DNA of 6,159 bases from Dialister sp. UBA6422 (GTDB lineage: Bacteria; Bacillota; Negativicutes; Veillonellales; Dialisteraceae). Positions 1 through 6,159 of the stretch are shown here, one piece after another. The position numbers and the translations under genes were made by a program. The notes beneath the pieces were generated by a model. It searched no databases. It was not told the origin of the DNA and was given only the letters and a program-made list of their open reading frames with translations. The stretch spans positions 1 to 6,159 of the forward strand of contig DJPC01000115.1 in assembly GCA_002439665.1 (NCBI GenBank), read 5' to 3'. Every line of letters begins with the position of its first letter. Within the stretch, counting starts at the first letter, position 1.

Positions 1-593
1 GAGAGCTTGATACCCCGGTTCGCGATTTCTTCCATTTCATATCTATCATGAGCGATACCACCGCCGGTACCACCTAAGGTATAAGCCGGGCGGATGATGA
101 CTGGATAACCGATTTTATCAGCAAAAGCCACGGCTTTATCTAATTCTTCAAAAATATCAGATTCCGGTACAGGCTGATGGATTTCTTCCATAGCTTCTTT
201 GAAAAGTTCGCGATCTTCTGCATGTTTGATGGCATGGAGAGAAGAGCCAAGGAGTTTCACACCGTACTTTTCCAAAACCCCAGCATCAGAGAGCTGGACA
301 GCCATATTAAGGCCTACCTGTCCACCTAGCGTAGCCAGAAGGGCATCTGGACGTTCTTTCTTGATAACTTCTGTCACAAAAGGAAGGGTGATAGGTTCGA
401 TATAGACACGATCAGCGATATCCACATCGGTCATAATGGTAGATGGATTGCTATTGACCAGAACGACTTCGACCCCTTCTTCACGAAGAGAACGGCAAGC
501 CTGGGTACCAGCATAGTCAAATTCAGCTGCCTGTCCGATGACAATAGGACCACTGCCGATAACGAGAACTTTCTTTACATCTTTATTAATCAT
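1..593 (-). CDS. carB: Carbamoyl phosphate synthase large subunit, N-terminal part (cut by window edge)
   Basis: This is the 5' part of carB; 197 complete codons are visible and the gene runs off the left edge. CarB takes ammonia from CarA and, with bicarbonate and two ATP, makes carbamoyl phosphate in the cytoplasm. The visible part shows the pre-ATP-grasp Rossmann-like segment ([20 protein letters not shown], residues 9-28), the [11 protein letters not shown] motif (46-56), TLGGQVGLN (88-96), the EDR motif at 126-128 and [12 protein letters not shown] at 168-179. R128 and R168 match the conserved arginines near positions 129 and 169 of the E. coli enzyme. The family is about 1060 residues long, so roughly four fifths is missing. 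The ATG at 593 overlaps the carA stop as ATGA and is preceded by GGAGG at 608-604, ten bases upstream, which fixes the start and suggests translational coupling. The frame is intact to the edge. Confidence 0.97.
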   Translation of the reverse strand, partial: MINKDVKKVLVIGSGPIVIGQAAEFDYAGTQACRSLREEGVEVVLVNSNPSTIMTDVDIADRVYIEPITLPFVTEVIKKERPDALLATLGGQVGLNMAVQLSDAGVLEKYGVKLLGSSLHAIKHAEDRELFKEAMEEIHQPVPESDIFEELDKAVAFADKIGYPVIIRPAYTLGGTGGGIAHDRYEMEEIANRGIKL

Positions 594-1654
594 TTTTTGA
601 ATTCCTCCATGGCCTTGGTAAATTCGGTGAAAAGATAGAAATTATCCTTCGGTCCCGGAGATGCTTCCGGATGGTACTGCACTGCCTGAATAGGAAGTGT
701 CTTATGACGGATTCCTTCGATGGTACCGTCGTTTACGCTTCTATGAGTGACTTCGATGCAGTCTGGAAGGTTTTCATCAGAAATGGCATAGCCATGGTTC
801 TGGCTAGTGATATAAACACGGCCAGTACGAAGATCTTTTACTGGATGGTTGGCACCACGATGTCCAAAAGGCAACTTAAAAGTATGACCGCCTAAAGCAG
901 TAGCCAGCATCTGGATACCCAGGCAAATACCAAAAATCGGCTTTTTACCAATGAGTTTCTTTACTGTTTCTACCACATAGGGTACATCCTGTGGATCTCC
1001 TGGTCCAGGAGAGAGGAAAATGCCATCTGGATTTCCTGCCAAGAGTTCTTCTGCAGAAGTATGAGCAGGGAATACATGGACGGTGCAGTCATTGGCCGCC
1101 AAAGAAACCAGAATATTTTTCTTAAGACCGCAATCCAGAAGAGATACCTGATATTTTCCTTCCCCATAGGTGTAAGGATAGGCTGTAGTGACCCGTTCTA
1201 CCTGGTCATGATGGAGAGGTTTTGCCAGTTCAGCCTGAATAAAATCTTCACTTCTATCGGCACTGACAATAATGGCTTTCATAACCCCATGGGTACGTAC
1301 CATGCGGGTAACCGCACGGGTATCTACATTGTAAAGACAAGGTACATGGTATCTTTCGATAAAGTCAGTAATTTTTTCCTTGCATTCCCAATTGGAAGGA
1401 TGATCGGCAATCTGGTCTAACACAAAACCAGCCGCTGCTGGTTTTCTATTCTGCATAAACAGATCATTGGCACCATAGTTACCAATCAAAGGATAGGTCA
1501 GAGTAAGAATCTGTCCTTCATAAGAAGGGTCAGTGAAACATTCCTGATATCCTGTCATTCCTGTATTAAATACCAGTTCGCCCAATCCTTCTACGGAACC
1601 TAAGAGATCCCCTTCAAAGCGAGCGCCGTTTTCCAAAATCAAGAGGCCTTTCAT
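590..1654 (-). CDS. carA: Carbamoyl phosphate synthase small subunit (glutamine amidotransferase)
   Basis: CarA hydrolyses glutamine and passes ammonia to CarB for carbamoyl phosphate synthesis. The 354 residues have the usual two-domain layout. The N-terminal CPSase small-chain domain carries the hallmark [10 protein letters not shown] (residues 29-38) and YPLIGNYG (54-61). The class I glutamine amidotransferase domain starts near residue 168, with LSPGPGDP (214-221), the nucleophile elbow GICLGIQ with C244, the SQNHGYA segment (284-290) and the H328/E330 pair in YHPEASPGP. All three triad residues are present, so it should be active. Length is typical (about 350-380). The start ATG overlaps the pyrC stop as ATGA, and an AAGGAAAGG purine-rich ribosome binding site lies at 1670-1662 inside the pyrC tail. 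It sits between pyrC and carB, as in the Bacillus pyr operon. In the same operon it is presumably the pyrimidine-specific copy; whether the genome has another carAB for arginine cannot be seen here. Confidence 0.98.
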   Translation of the reverse strand: MKGLLILENGARFEGDLLGSVEGLGELVFNTGMTGYQECFTDPSYEGQILTLTYPLIGNYGANDLFMQNRKPAAAGFVLDQIADHPSNWECKEKITDFIERYHVPCLYNVDTRAVTRMVRTHGVMKAIIVSADRSEDFIQAELAKPLHHDQVERVTTAYPYTYGEGKYQVSLLDCGLKKNILVSLAANDCTVHVFPAHTSAEELLAGNPDGIFLSPGPGDPQDVPYVVETVKKLIGKKPIFGICLGIQMLATALGGHTFKLPFGHRGANHPVKDLRTGRVYITSQNHGYAISDENLPDCIEVTHRSVNDGTIEGIRHKTLPIQAVQYHPEASPGPKDNFYLFTEFTKAMEEFKK

Positions 1655-2943
1655 GCGAGCACCTTTCCTTCTTTCATTACAATCTCTCCATCCACGATAG
1701 TCATGACTGCCTTTCCTTTCAAAGTCAGCCCTTCATAGGGGGTGAAGAGGGATTTTGTATAGAGATCCTGTCCATGGACAGTCCATTCTGTATCTGGATC
1801 AATGAGTGTAATATCTGCCGGTTTTCCTTCTTCCAGGACACCGCCTTCGATGCCAAGAAGCTTAGCCGGGTTCACACTCATAAGCTCTACAATTCTATCT
1901 ATGGTAAAACCATTCTGATGATAAAGCACTGTCAATGTAGAAGCTAGAGACGTTTCCAATCCTGCGATACCATTTGGCGCACAGTTGAATGGCACATCTT
2001 TTTCTTCATTGCAATGGGGCGCATGGTCAGTCATGATGGCATCGATGGTCCCATCTTTCAAACCAGCAATAAGTGCTTCTCTATCGTCTTCTGTTCGAAT
2101 AGGAGGAGCCATCTTGAAAGCTGATTCATAATTCTTCAACCATTCATCGGTGAAATATAAATGCTGTGCAGTCACTTCGGTAGAACAATTCACGCCCTTT
2201 TTCTTCGCCTGACGGATCAGGTCTACTGCCTTACCGCTAGACACATGAGCAATATGGATGTGACAACCAGTGAGTTCAGAAAGTAGCAGGTCACGAGCGA
2301 CAGCGATATTTTCACCGGCCGCTGGTCTTCCTGTGACACCCATAGCATAAGAAACTTTACCTTCATTCATAAAGCCATGACCACACATAGTCATATCTTC
2401 TGCATGATCGATGACCATTTTCCCTAGCTGATCCGCATATTCCATAGCCCGGCGCATGAAGTTTGCACTTTCTACATAGTGACCATCATCAGAGAAAGCC
2501 ACAGCTCCTTCCGCTGCCATATCTCCCATTTCAGAGAGCTGCTTACCTTCCAAATTTTTGGACAAAGAACCAATGACGCTGACTTTCACAACACCTGTTT
2601 CTTCTACCCGGTGCTGCACATCCCGAAGGACAGCCACATTATCAATAACCGGTTTGGTATTAGCCATAGTAGCTACTCGGGTGATACCACCAGCAGCAGC
2701 TGCCTTTGTACCAGTGTAAATATCTTCTTTGGCTTCCTGTCCTGGTTCACGAAGATGGACATGCATGTCAATAAGACCTGGGGTCACAAAAAGACCTTTC
2801 GCATCCACTGTTTCCACGTCCTGTCCCTTAGTATCCAAGTCGTGTCCAATTTTTACAACTTTCCCTTGATCTACCAGAATATCTGCCACTTCATGCTGCC
2901 CCTTAGCAGGGTTTACGATAGTACCATTTTTAATTAAGAGCAT
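1651..2943 (-). CDS. pyrC: Dihydroorotase, class I
   Basis: PyrC cyclises N-carbamoyl-L-aspartate to L-dihydroorotate, the third step of UMP synthesis. The 430-residue length and sequence fit the long class I dihydroorotases of Bacillus and Aquifex, not the shorter E. coli type. Metal ligands are all visible: the HVHLREPG motif (H61, H63), D153 in SDDG, H180 in DHAED, H233 in IAHVSS and D306 in TDHAPH. In class I enzymes an aspartate (here D153) bridges the metals where class II enzymes use a carboxylated lysine. The amidohydrolase barrel is framed by the small beta domain built from residues 1-55 and about 370-430 (VTPGLIDMH at the first junction; NPAKLLGI then GKPADITLID at the second). The ATG at 2943 lies 14 bp inside pyrB, with GGAGG at 2957-2953, nine bases upstream and also within pyrB. 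In some bacteria class I dihydroorotase associates with aspartate carbamoyltransferase; the gene adjacency is compatible with that but does not prove it. Confidence 0.98.
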   Translation of the reverse strand: MLLIKNGTIVNPAKGQHEVADILVDQGKVVKIGHDLDTKGQDVETVDAKGLFVTPGLIDMHVHLREPGQEAKEDIYTGTKAAAAGGITRVATMANTKPVIDNVAVLRDVQHRVEETGVVKVSVIGSLSKNLEGKQLSEMGDMAAEGAVAFSDDGHYVESANFMRRAMEYADQLGKMVIDHAEDMTMCGHGFMNEGKVSYAMGVTGRPAAGENIAVARDLLLSELTGCHIHIAHVSSGKAVDLIRQAKKKGVNCSTEVTAQHLYFTDEWLKNYESAFKMAPPIRTEDDREALIAGLKDGTIDAIMTDHAPHCNEEKDVPFNCAPNGIAGLETSLASTLTVLYHQNGFTIDRIVELMSVNPAKLLGIEGGVLEEGKPADITLIDPDTEWTVHGQDLYTKSLFTPYEGLTLKGKAVMTIVDGEIVMKEGKVLA

Positions 2944-3892
2944 CGATATTTCCCTCCGTCAGTGTCAAATATTCAAGAGCCATACGTACAGCTACTCCAT
3001 TTCTTACTTCTTCCTGGATCCAAGATGCTTCATCGTAGGCTACATCATAACCGATTTCAATGCCTCGGTTCATAGGACCTGGGTGGATGACTGCTACATC
3101 CGGTTTACAAAGAGAAAGTCTCTTCTTATTGATTCCCCAAAGACGAGCATATTCTCTAGTGGTAGGAATAAAACCAGCAGCAGCTCTTTCCAACTGGATG
3201 CGAAGAATATTGATGGCATCTGCATCTTTTAAGGCTGTTTCCAAATCATCATCTACGATACAACCCATGGCTTCTAGTTCTTTAGGCACCAAGGTTCTTG
3301 GTCCTACCAGATGCACTTCTGCCCCTAATTTTGTAAATCCGATAATATCACTTCTAGCCACTCTGGAATGAAGCACATCCCCAATGATGACATACTTCAT
3401 ACCTTTGATGTGTTTTCCCGCTTCTTTCAATGTGAAAAGTTCCAAAAGTGCCTGACTCGGATGAGCGTGAGCACCATCACCTGCATTAAGCACCACCGGT
3501 ACTTTGACTTTCGGGCTCATGACCTTGGACGCAAAAAGAGCAGCCCCTTCAGAAGAATCACGAATAACCACTGCATCCACTCCCATAGCGGAAACGGTAA
3601 GCAATGTATCTCTCATGCTTTCGCCCTTCGTCATTGAGCTGCCACTCTTTGTAATATTGATAACATCGGCCCCTAAATATTTACCGGCCAATTCAAAAGA
3701 ACTACGAGTTCTGGTAGATGCTTCAGAAAACACTGTTACAATGGATTTTCCTTTTAGCAAATCTCTTTTTTTATTTTCGGATAACACAATTTTTTTCATG
3801 TGTTTTGCTACTTCCAGGATCCGTTCAATCTCTTCTGCTGTAAAATCAGCAAGTCCAAGAACTGAACGGCCCTTGAGTGAAATCGTACTCAT
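2930..3892 (-). CDS. pyrB: Aspartate carbamoyltransferase catalytic subunit
   Basis: PyrB condenses carbamoyl phosphate and L-aspartate to N-carbamoyl-aspartate, the first committed pyrimidine step. The 320 residues show the complete family signature: STRTR (59-63), which binds carbamoyl phosphate; the SSMTKGES loop (85-92), which a neighbouring subunit donates to the active site; HPSQALLE (144-151); VARSD (178-182); RIQLER (231-236) for aspartate binding; and HPGPMNRG (270-277). No frameshift or missing catalytic residue is seen. The gene next in line is pyrC, not pyrI, so the enzyme is probably the unregulated Bacillus-type trimer, possibly associated with PyrC, and control must act on expression. 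The ATG at 3892 has a near-perfect AAGGAGG at 3904-3898, five bases upstream. The spacer between the two contains a GCCGGC palindrome next to the start codon. It is the first gene of the operon behind the promoter at 4046-4018. Confidence 0.98.
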   Translation of the reverse strand: MSTISLKGRSVLGLADFTAEEIERILEVAKHMKKIVLSENKKRDLLKGKSIVTVFSEASTRTRSSFELAGKYLGADVINITKSGSSMTKGESMRDTLLTVSAMGVDAVVIRDSSEGAALFASKVMSPKVKVPVVLNAGDGAHAHPSQALLELFTLKEAGKHIKGMKYVIIGDVLHSRVARSDIIGFTKLGAEVHLVGPRTLVPKELEAMGCIVDDDLETALKDADAINILRIQLERAAAGFIPTTREYARLWGINKKRLSLCKPDVAVIHPGPMNRGIEIGYDVAYDEASWIQEEVRNGVAVRMALEYLTLTEGNIDALN

Positions 3893-3940
3893 GCCGGCCT
3901 CCTTGAATTTACACTATGATATTTTTTGTGATCTGTTGCT

Positions 3941-4013
3941 GGTTGTCAGTTGCTTGGCATTCCGATAACCAATAACATAAATATACAGAAAATACCATAA
4001 AAATAGTTATCCC
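3941..4013 (-). promoter_or_regulatory. pyr operon 5' leader with two competing stem options
   Basis: The predicted leader runs from about 4013-4011 to the pyrB ribosome binding site, roughly 120 nt. On the minus strand GATAAC (4011-4006), almost at the RNA 5' end, is exactly complementary to GTTATC (3969-3964). That same segment, read as GGTTATC (3970-3964), can instead pair with GACAACC (3947-3941) with one internal mismatch. The two pairings exclude each other. Further down, AUGCC (3960-3956) could pair with GGCAU, which includes the pyrB start codon (3895-3891). No PyrR-type binding loop (consensus ARUCCNGNGAGGYU), no T-box and no U-run terminator is visible. The sequence shows the complementarities; a regulatory role is inference, and the stems are short enough to be incidental. 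Confidence 0.35.
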
Positions 4014-4017
4014 TATA

Positions 4018-4046
4018 ATAATAAAGGGTAAGACTTATTTTTTCAA
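4018..4046 (-). promoter_or_regulatory. Sigma-A-type promoter of the pyr operon
   Basis: On the minus strand TTGAAA (4046-4041) and TATTAT (4023-4018) are separated by exactly 17 bases, each one mismatch from the TTGACA/TATAAT consensus. The surroundings are AT-rich, including a run of A and T upstream of the -35 element. The expected transcription start is in the GGG at 4013-4011, giving an initial transcript GGGAUAAC and a leader of about 120 nt before pyrB. There is no other comparable promoter between here and pyrB. It implies that the pyr genes are transcribed independently of the nuclease gene upstream, although read-through from that gene is possible. Confidence 0.75.
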
Positions 4047-4096
4047 TAGGAAGATGAATTATTTTTTTATTAACTGATCTTAGTCATTGATAACTT

Positions 4097-4108
4097 GGGA
4101 TTAGTAGC
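4097..4108 (+). repeat. Direct repeat copy 1, GGGATTAGTAGC
   Basis: This 12-bp word recurs exactly and in the same orientation at 6066-6077, on the other side of the nuclease gene, 1969 bp away. The sequences on either side of the two copies differ apart from general G and A richness. For two spacers of about 510 and 130 bp, a perfect 12-mer match is unlikely by chance (roughly one in a hundred under equal base use), but the word is of low complexity. Confidence 0.5.
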
Positions 4109-4343
4109 GAGAGAGATGAGATTGGGTATTTTAAAATAGTTTTGCAAAGAAATGCTCCTAGATACTCCATACGATCAGTTTAAAAGAAATATATCATGAT
4201 TTTTCCTAATGTAAAAATCCTCAGCTGTCTCAAGCGTCTATGTATTTTTAGAACCCTTGCTACCAAAAAGTTCATTACATATCCCGCTTAAGTCAGTGAG
4301 TACACATATTTTAATAGGGCTCCGCTTCTGTCTAGCATCATAC

Positions 4344-4365
4344 AAAATGAGACGACTACGTCATC
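4344..4365 (-). terminator. Possible weak intrinsic terminator after the nuclease gene
   Basis: On the minus strand, 38 bases after the stop codon, GATGACG (4365-4359), loop TAGT and CGTCTC (4354-4349) can form a six-pair stem with one bulged T, followed by ATTTT (4348-4344). The stem is short and the U-run only four bases, so it would be inefficient. No better terminator is visible before the pyr promoter. Confidence 0.25.
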
Positions 4366-4403
4366 TTAAGCACCCATCCACCACTCCTCATTTCTCACGG
4401 CGT

Positions 4404-6026
4404 TTATTGTGCCAACTTTTTCGCCGCTTCTATCACTTTCGCAAAAGAGTCTGGTATTTCTTTCTTCGTCAAATGTTCTCCTAAGGCGCGACCAATGATG
4501 ACGCCTTTATTTCCATAAAGCCAGGCAAAGTAATAAAACTCCAAGGCCTTTTCATCTCTAGGATTGATATTTTTAAGCTTCTTTGGTGGATAGAAACCCT
4601 TAGGAACATCCAATTTGGCTCCTGCCTTCTTAATCAGAGCTGAACTTACCGTATCTCCCGTTTCCTCCATATCAGAAATCACCCGGTCTAATACCTTTCG
4701 GCTATGGGCTCCTAGACAAGCTTTGACCACATCCATCTCATAACATATATAATTAGTATAAAATATATAAGGAGATTTTCCGCCGTCTCCCATCACATCT
4801 CTATCATAGAGACACACCGCAGGGATATGAAACCGGCGGATGAGCTGAGCAATCTTCGCAATGGAGCTTTCTCCTCTAGCATTGATGAGGCAAATCCCAT
4901 AATAATCTAGATGAACCCCCAATGTTCTTGCAAAATAGCCAAAAGAGCCATACTCTGTTTCTCCCTCCACCAAGATAGTACACCTAGAATACAGTGCTTC
5001 CTTGACTTCTGGAAAATGCATGATGAGGTGCTTTTCTATTTCACTGGAAAAGTGAAAAGAGGCGCCACACGCTGCTTCGACTTGATTTTTTTCATTCCAG
5101 TACATACGAATGATTTGCCGATAATCATTGACCAAAGCATCGGTAGAATGAGTGACCACGAAAAGCTGTCCATCGAGGCCATCCACACCTAGCACCTCTT
5201 GGACAAGATGGAGGAAAAAAGGTTCCTTATTATTAAGTACTGCCCGCACAAAGGCCAAAATCGCCCGTTGCAAGTAGGGATGCAAATGAAGTTCCGGTTC
5301 ATCAATGCTGACCAACATAGTAAGGAAACGTCTTCCCCTGGCATCAGTGGTCACCATATTGTCAAAAGAAATGGCTTTACTTTCCTTCTTTTCTTTCATC
5401 TTGGCTAAAAGTACCACTCCAATGGCTACCATGAGACGATTCGTGAAGTGGCTTCCACTACTGCCCATCTCATTTCCAAAAATGGCATTAAAAAATGCCA
5501 ATGCAGCCTGCTTTGGGTCTTTGCGGAGAAGAGACAAATGGAATCCATAAACATTCATTCGTCTCTCTACCTCATCCACCACCTTTTCTCCACAGGAGAA
5601 ATATTCCTGGAAAAGCTGAATCACTTGGGTAACGAGCTGGTCAGTTAGCATATTTCGCGGCACTTCAAAGAGACCGAAATCCATGTAAAAGAGACATCGC
5701 ATAGACTCCAAAGGCAGCATGTTTCCACTATCTTGGTCAAAAAGCCTGGGGACTACCTCCTGCACATGCTGCACCAGGTGCAGATGAATTTCTTCCTTGA
5801 CCCCTTCTTCTGCTAAAGTCATCTCTATCTCAATGGGCTCATCAGTATCTAGAAAATCATTTTCCCGAAACCCTTCCCCATGGGTGATTCCCTTCAAAAG
5901 ATACAGCAGATTACTCTTTCCGATATTGTTATCTCCCACCACGTAATTCATGTGGCTATCGAAATGGAAATCCACTTGCTGGAATGTCCGGTAATTGTGA
6001 ATAGATAAATGGGAAATATACATCAT
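4404..6026 (-). CDS. OLD-family ATP-dependent endonuclease (ABC ATPase plus TOPRIM domain)
   Basis: This 540-residue protein has the two-domain plan of the Overcoming Lysogenization Defect (OLD) nucleases. The RecF/SMC-like ATPase begins at once (YISHLSIHNYRTF, 3-15), with Walker A GDNNIGKS (31-38), a long helical insert around 120-190, a degenerate signature region (SSGSHFTNRLM, 189-199), Walker B with the family hallmark SIDEPELHLHP (240-250) and a switch histidine in VVTHS (290-294). The TOPRIM domain follows: LVEGETE (352-358, E354 and E358), INARGESS (381-388) and LYDRD (406-410, D408 and D410). The metal-binding acidic residues are intact. Known relatives cut or nick DNA, and several defend against phage (P2 Old, GajA of Gabija, PARIS); defence is therefore plausible but unproven here. 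No GajB-like helicase follows; the next gene downstream is pyrB. Upstream only 133 bp are visible, so a partner there cannot be excluded. A stand-alone class 1 OLD is the simplest reading. Confidence 0.9.
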   Translation of the reverse strand: MMYISHLSIHNYRTFQQVDFHFDSHMNYVVGDNNIGKSNLLYLLKGITHGEGFRENDFLDTDEPIEIEMTLAEEGVKEEIHLHLVQHVQEVVPRLFDQDSGNMLPLESMRCLFYMDFGLFEVPRNMLTDQLVTQVIQLFQEYFSCGEKVVDEVERRMNVYGFHLSLLRKDPKQAALAFFNAIFGNEMGSSGSHFTNRLMVAIGVVLLAKMKEKKESKAISFDNMVTTDARGRRFLTMLVSIDEPELHLHPYLQRAILAFVRAVLNNKEPFFLHLVQEVLGVDGLDGQLFVVTHSTDALVNDYRQIIRMYWNEKNQVEAACGASFHFSSEIEKHLIMHFPEVKEALYSRCTILVEGETEYGSFGYFARTLGVHLDYYGICLINARGESSIAKIAQLIRRFHIPAVCLYDRDVMGDGGKSPYIFYTNYICYEMDVVKACLGAHSRKVLDRVISDMEETGDTVSSALIKKAGAKLDVPKGFYPPKKLKNINPRDEKALEFYYFAWLYGNKGVIIGRALGEHLTKKEIPDSFAKVIEAAKKLAQ

Positions 6027-6029
6027 GCA

Positions 6030-6036
6030 CCGCCTT
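6030..6036 (-). promoter_or_regulatory. Ribosome binding site that favours the second ATG of the OLD gene
   Basis: AAGGCGG on the minus strand (one mismatch from AAGGAGG) lies only three bases before the first ATG (6026-6024) but six bases before the second (6023-6021). The usual spacing therefore favours starting at 6023, giving 539 residues beginning MYISHL. The two choices differ by a single methionine. No clear -35/-10 pair is visible in the bases upstream to the window edge. Confidence 0.5.
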
Positions 6037-6046
6037 TATGATGAAA

Positions 6047-6091
6047 TAGGGATTGTTAGGGATTAGGGATTAGTAGCTAGGCTCTAGGGAT
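6047..6091 (+). repeat. Cluster of four TAGGGAT heptamers upstream of the OLD gene
   Basis: Exact TAGGGAT copies lie at 6047-6053, 6057-6063, 6064-6070 and 6085-6091; the second and third are directly adjacent. They lie 21 to 65 bases upstream of the OLD start codon, where a promoter or operator would be. The last copy is part of TAGGGATAACT, which also occurs on the minus strand at the pyr transcription start (4015-4005). It may be a spacer repeat, an operator cluster or a slippage product; the sequence does not decide. Confidence 0.55.
6066..6077 (+). repeat. Direct repeat copy 2, GGGATTAGTAGC
   Basis: This is the partner of the copy at 4097-4108. It overlaps the third TAGGGAT heptamer. 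Together the copies bracket the OLD gene with about 300 bp of 3' and 40 bp of 5' flank, as would be left by recombination or insertion at short repeats, but also by two members of a dispersed spacer repeat. Confidence 0.5.
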
Positions 6092-6120
6092 AACTGCTAC
6101 AGTGAAATCAGAACTAGCGT

Positions 6121-6159
6121 CTTGGCTCCCCTGCCGGGGGAGCTGCCGTAGGCTGAGGG
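6121..6159. repeat. GC-rich hairpin element, REP-like, cut by window edge
   Basis: GCTCCCC (6125-6131) and GGGGAGC (6137-6143) form a perfect seven-pair stem around the loop TGCCG. They are followed by CTGCCGTAGGCTGAGGG up to the window edge. The element is much richer in GC than the adjacent spacer. Neither strand has a T-run after the stem, so it is not an intrinsic terminator. From memory, it resembles the dispersed CTCCCC...GGGGAG...CTGAGGG intergenic repeats found in many gut Firmicutes; I cannot verify that here. Its right end is not visible. Confidence 0.55.

Larger units (their letters stand above)
4047..4403. other. AT-rich spacer between the nuclease gene and the pyr promoter
   Basis: I see no convincing gene here on either strand. 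Open frames are short, lack a ribosome binding site and resemble nothing I know. The longest on the plus strand (4257-4484) runs 81 bases into the 3' end of the nuclease gene on the opposite strand and is probably a shadow. On the minus strand a 17-codon frame (4341-4288) is followed in the same phase, after one stop, by another open stretch to 4180. This could be a decayed remnant, but composition alone can explain it. The stretch also contains a weak hairpin just after the nuclease gene, one copy of a 12-bp repeat at 4097-4108 and a short AT-only inverted repeat at 4198-4219. Confidence 0.6.

Noticed and set aside
671..1420. Plus-strand open frames of 74 and 119 residues inside carA
   Set aside because: They lie antisense to a fully conserved carA with all catalytic motifs; they are shadows of the real frame. 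The same holds for plus-strand frames inside pyrC, pyrB and the nuclease gene.
3893..4013. PyrR-binding attenuator or T-box in the pyr leader
   Set aside because: I looked for the PyrR loop consensus, the T-box UGGNACC motif and a stem followed by a U-run and found none.
4072..4180. 8-bp inverted repeat AACTGATC / GATCAGTT (4072-4079 and 4173-4180)
   Set aside because: Arms are 93 bp apart, do not extend, and a match of this size is expected by chance in a spacer of this length.
4198..4219. Inverted repeat GATTTTT / AAAAATC
   Set aside because: The stem is almost all A-T, has no following T-run on either strand and lies far from any gene end.
4257..4484. 75-residue open frame on the plus strand
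   Set aside because: Its last 81 bases are antisense to the 3' end of the nuclease gene, it has no ribosome binding site, and its composition (many H, R, F, S) is typical of a shadow frame.
4404..6026. Gabija system (GajA plus GajB)
   Set aside because: The gene is GajA-like in domain plan, but the gene following it is pyrB and no UvrD-like helicase is in the window; only an unusual upstream partner could rescue the idea.
6085..6094. TAGGGATAAC, the first ten bases of the I-SceI homing endonuclease site
   Set aside because: The remaining eight bases do not match and no intron or homing endonuclease is present; coincidence.
6121..6159. Intrinsic terminator at the GC-rich hairpin
   Set aside because: The stem is strong but no run of T follows on either strand.

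Overview
The window carries a stretch of a Bacillota-type pyrimidine biosynthesis (pyr) operon and one accessory nuclease gene, all on the minus strand. The pyrB-pyrC-carA-carB order, the class I dihydroorotase, an aspartate carbamoyltransferase without a pyrI regulatory subunit, strong GGAGG ribosome binding sites and AT-rich spacers all point to a low-to-medium GC Firmicute. A gut Negativicutes member of the Dialister/Megasphaera/Veillonella kind is my best guess, from overall impression only; no marker gene here settles the genus.

Layout, read in the direction of transcription from high to low coordinates. At 6027-6159 there is a repeat-rich spacer: a GC-rich hairpin element cut by the window edge, then a cluster of TAGGGAT heptamers. 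At 6026-4404 lies an intact OLD-family gene (ABC-type ATPase plus TOPRIM nuclease) with no visible partner gene. At 4403-4047 is a spacer of about 360 bp with at most a weak terminator. At 4046-4018 is a convincing sigma-A-type promoter, followed by a pyr leader of about 120 nt with two mutually exclusive stem options. Then come pyrB (3892-2930), pyrC (2943-1651), carA (1654-590) and the first 197 codons of carB (593 to the left edge).

The four pyr genes cover the first three steps of de novo UMP synthesis. CarA/CarB make carbamoyl phosphate from glutamine, bicarbonate and ATP; PyrB joins it to aspartate; PyrC closes the ring to dihydroorotate. Each gene overlaps the next by 4 or 14 bp, so they are very probably co-transcribed and translationally coupled. 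The later steps (pyrK, pyrD, pyrF, pyrE) would be expected beyond carB, outside the window.

The pyr genes are ordinary housekeeping genes. The parts worth a second look are the solitary OLD nuclease inserted next to the pyr promoter, a 12-bp direct repeat shared by the two spacers that flank it, an 11-bp word shared with the pyr transcription start region, and the pyr leader, which has no recognisable PyrR site or attenuator.
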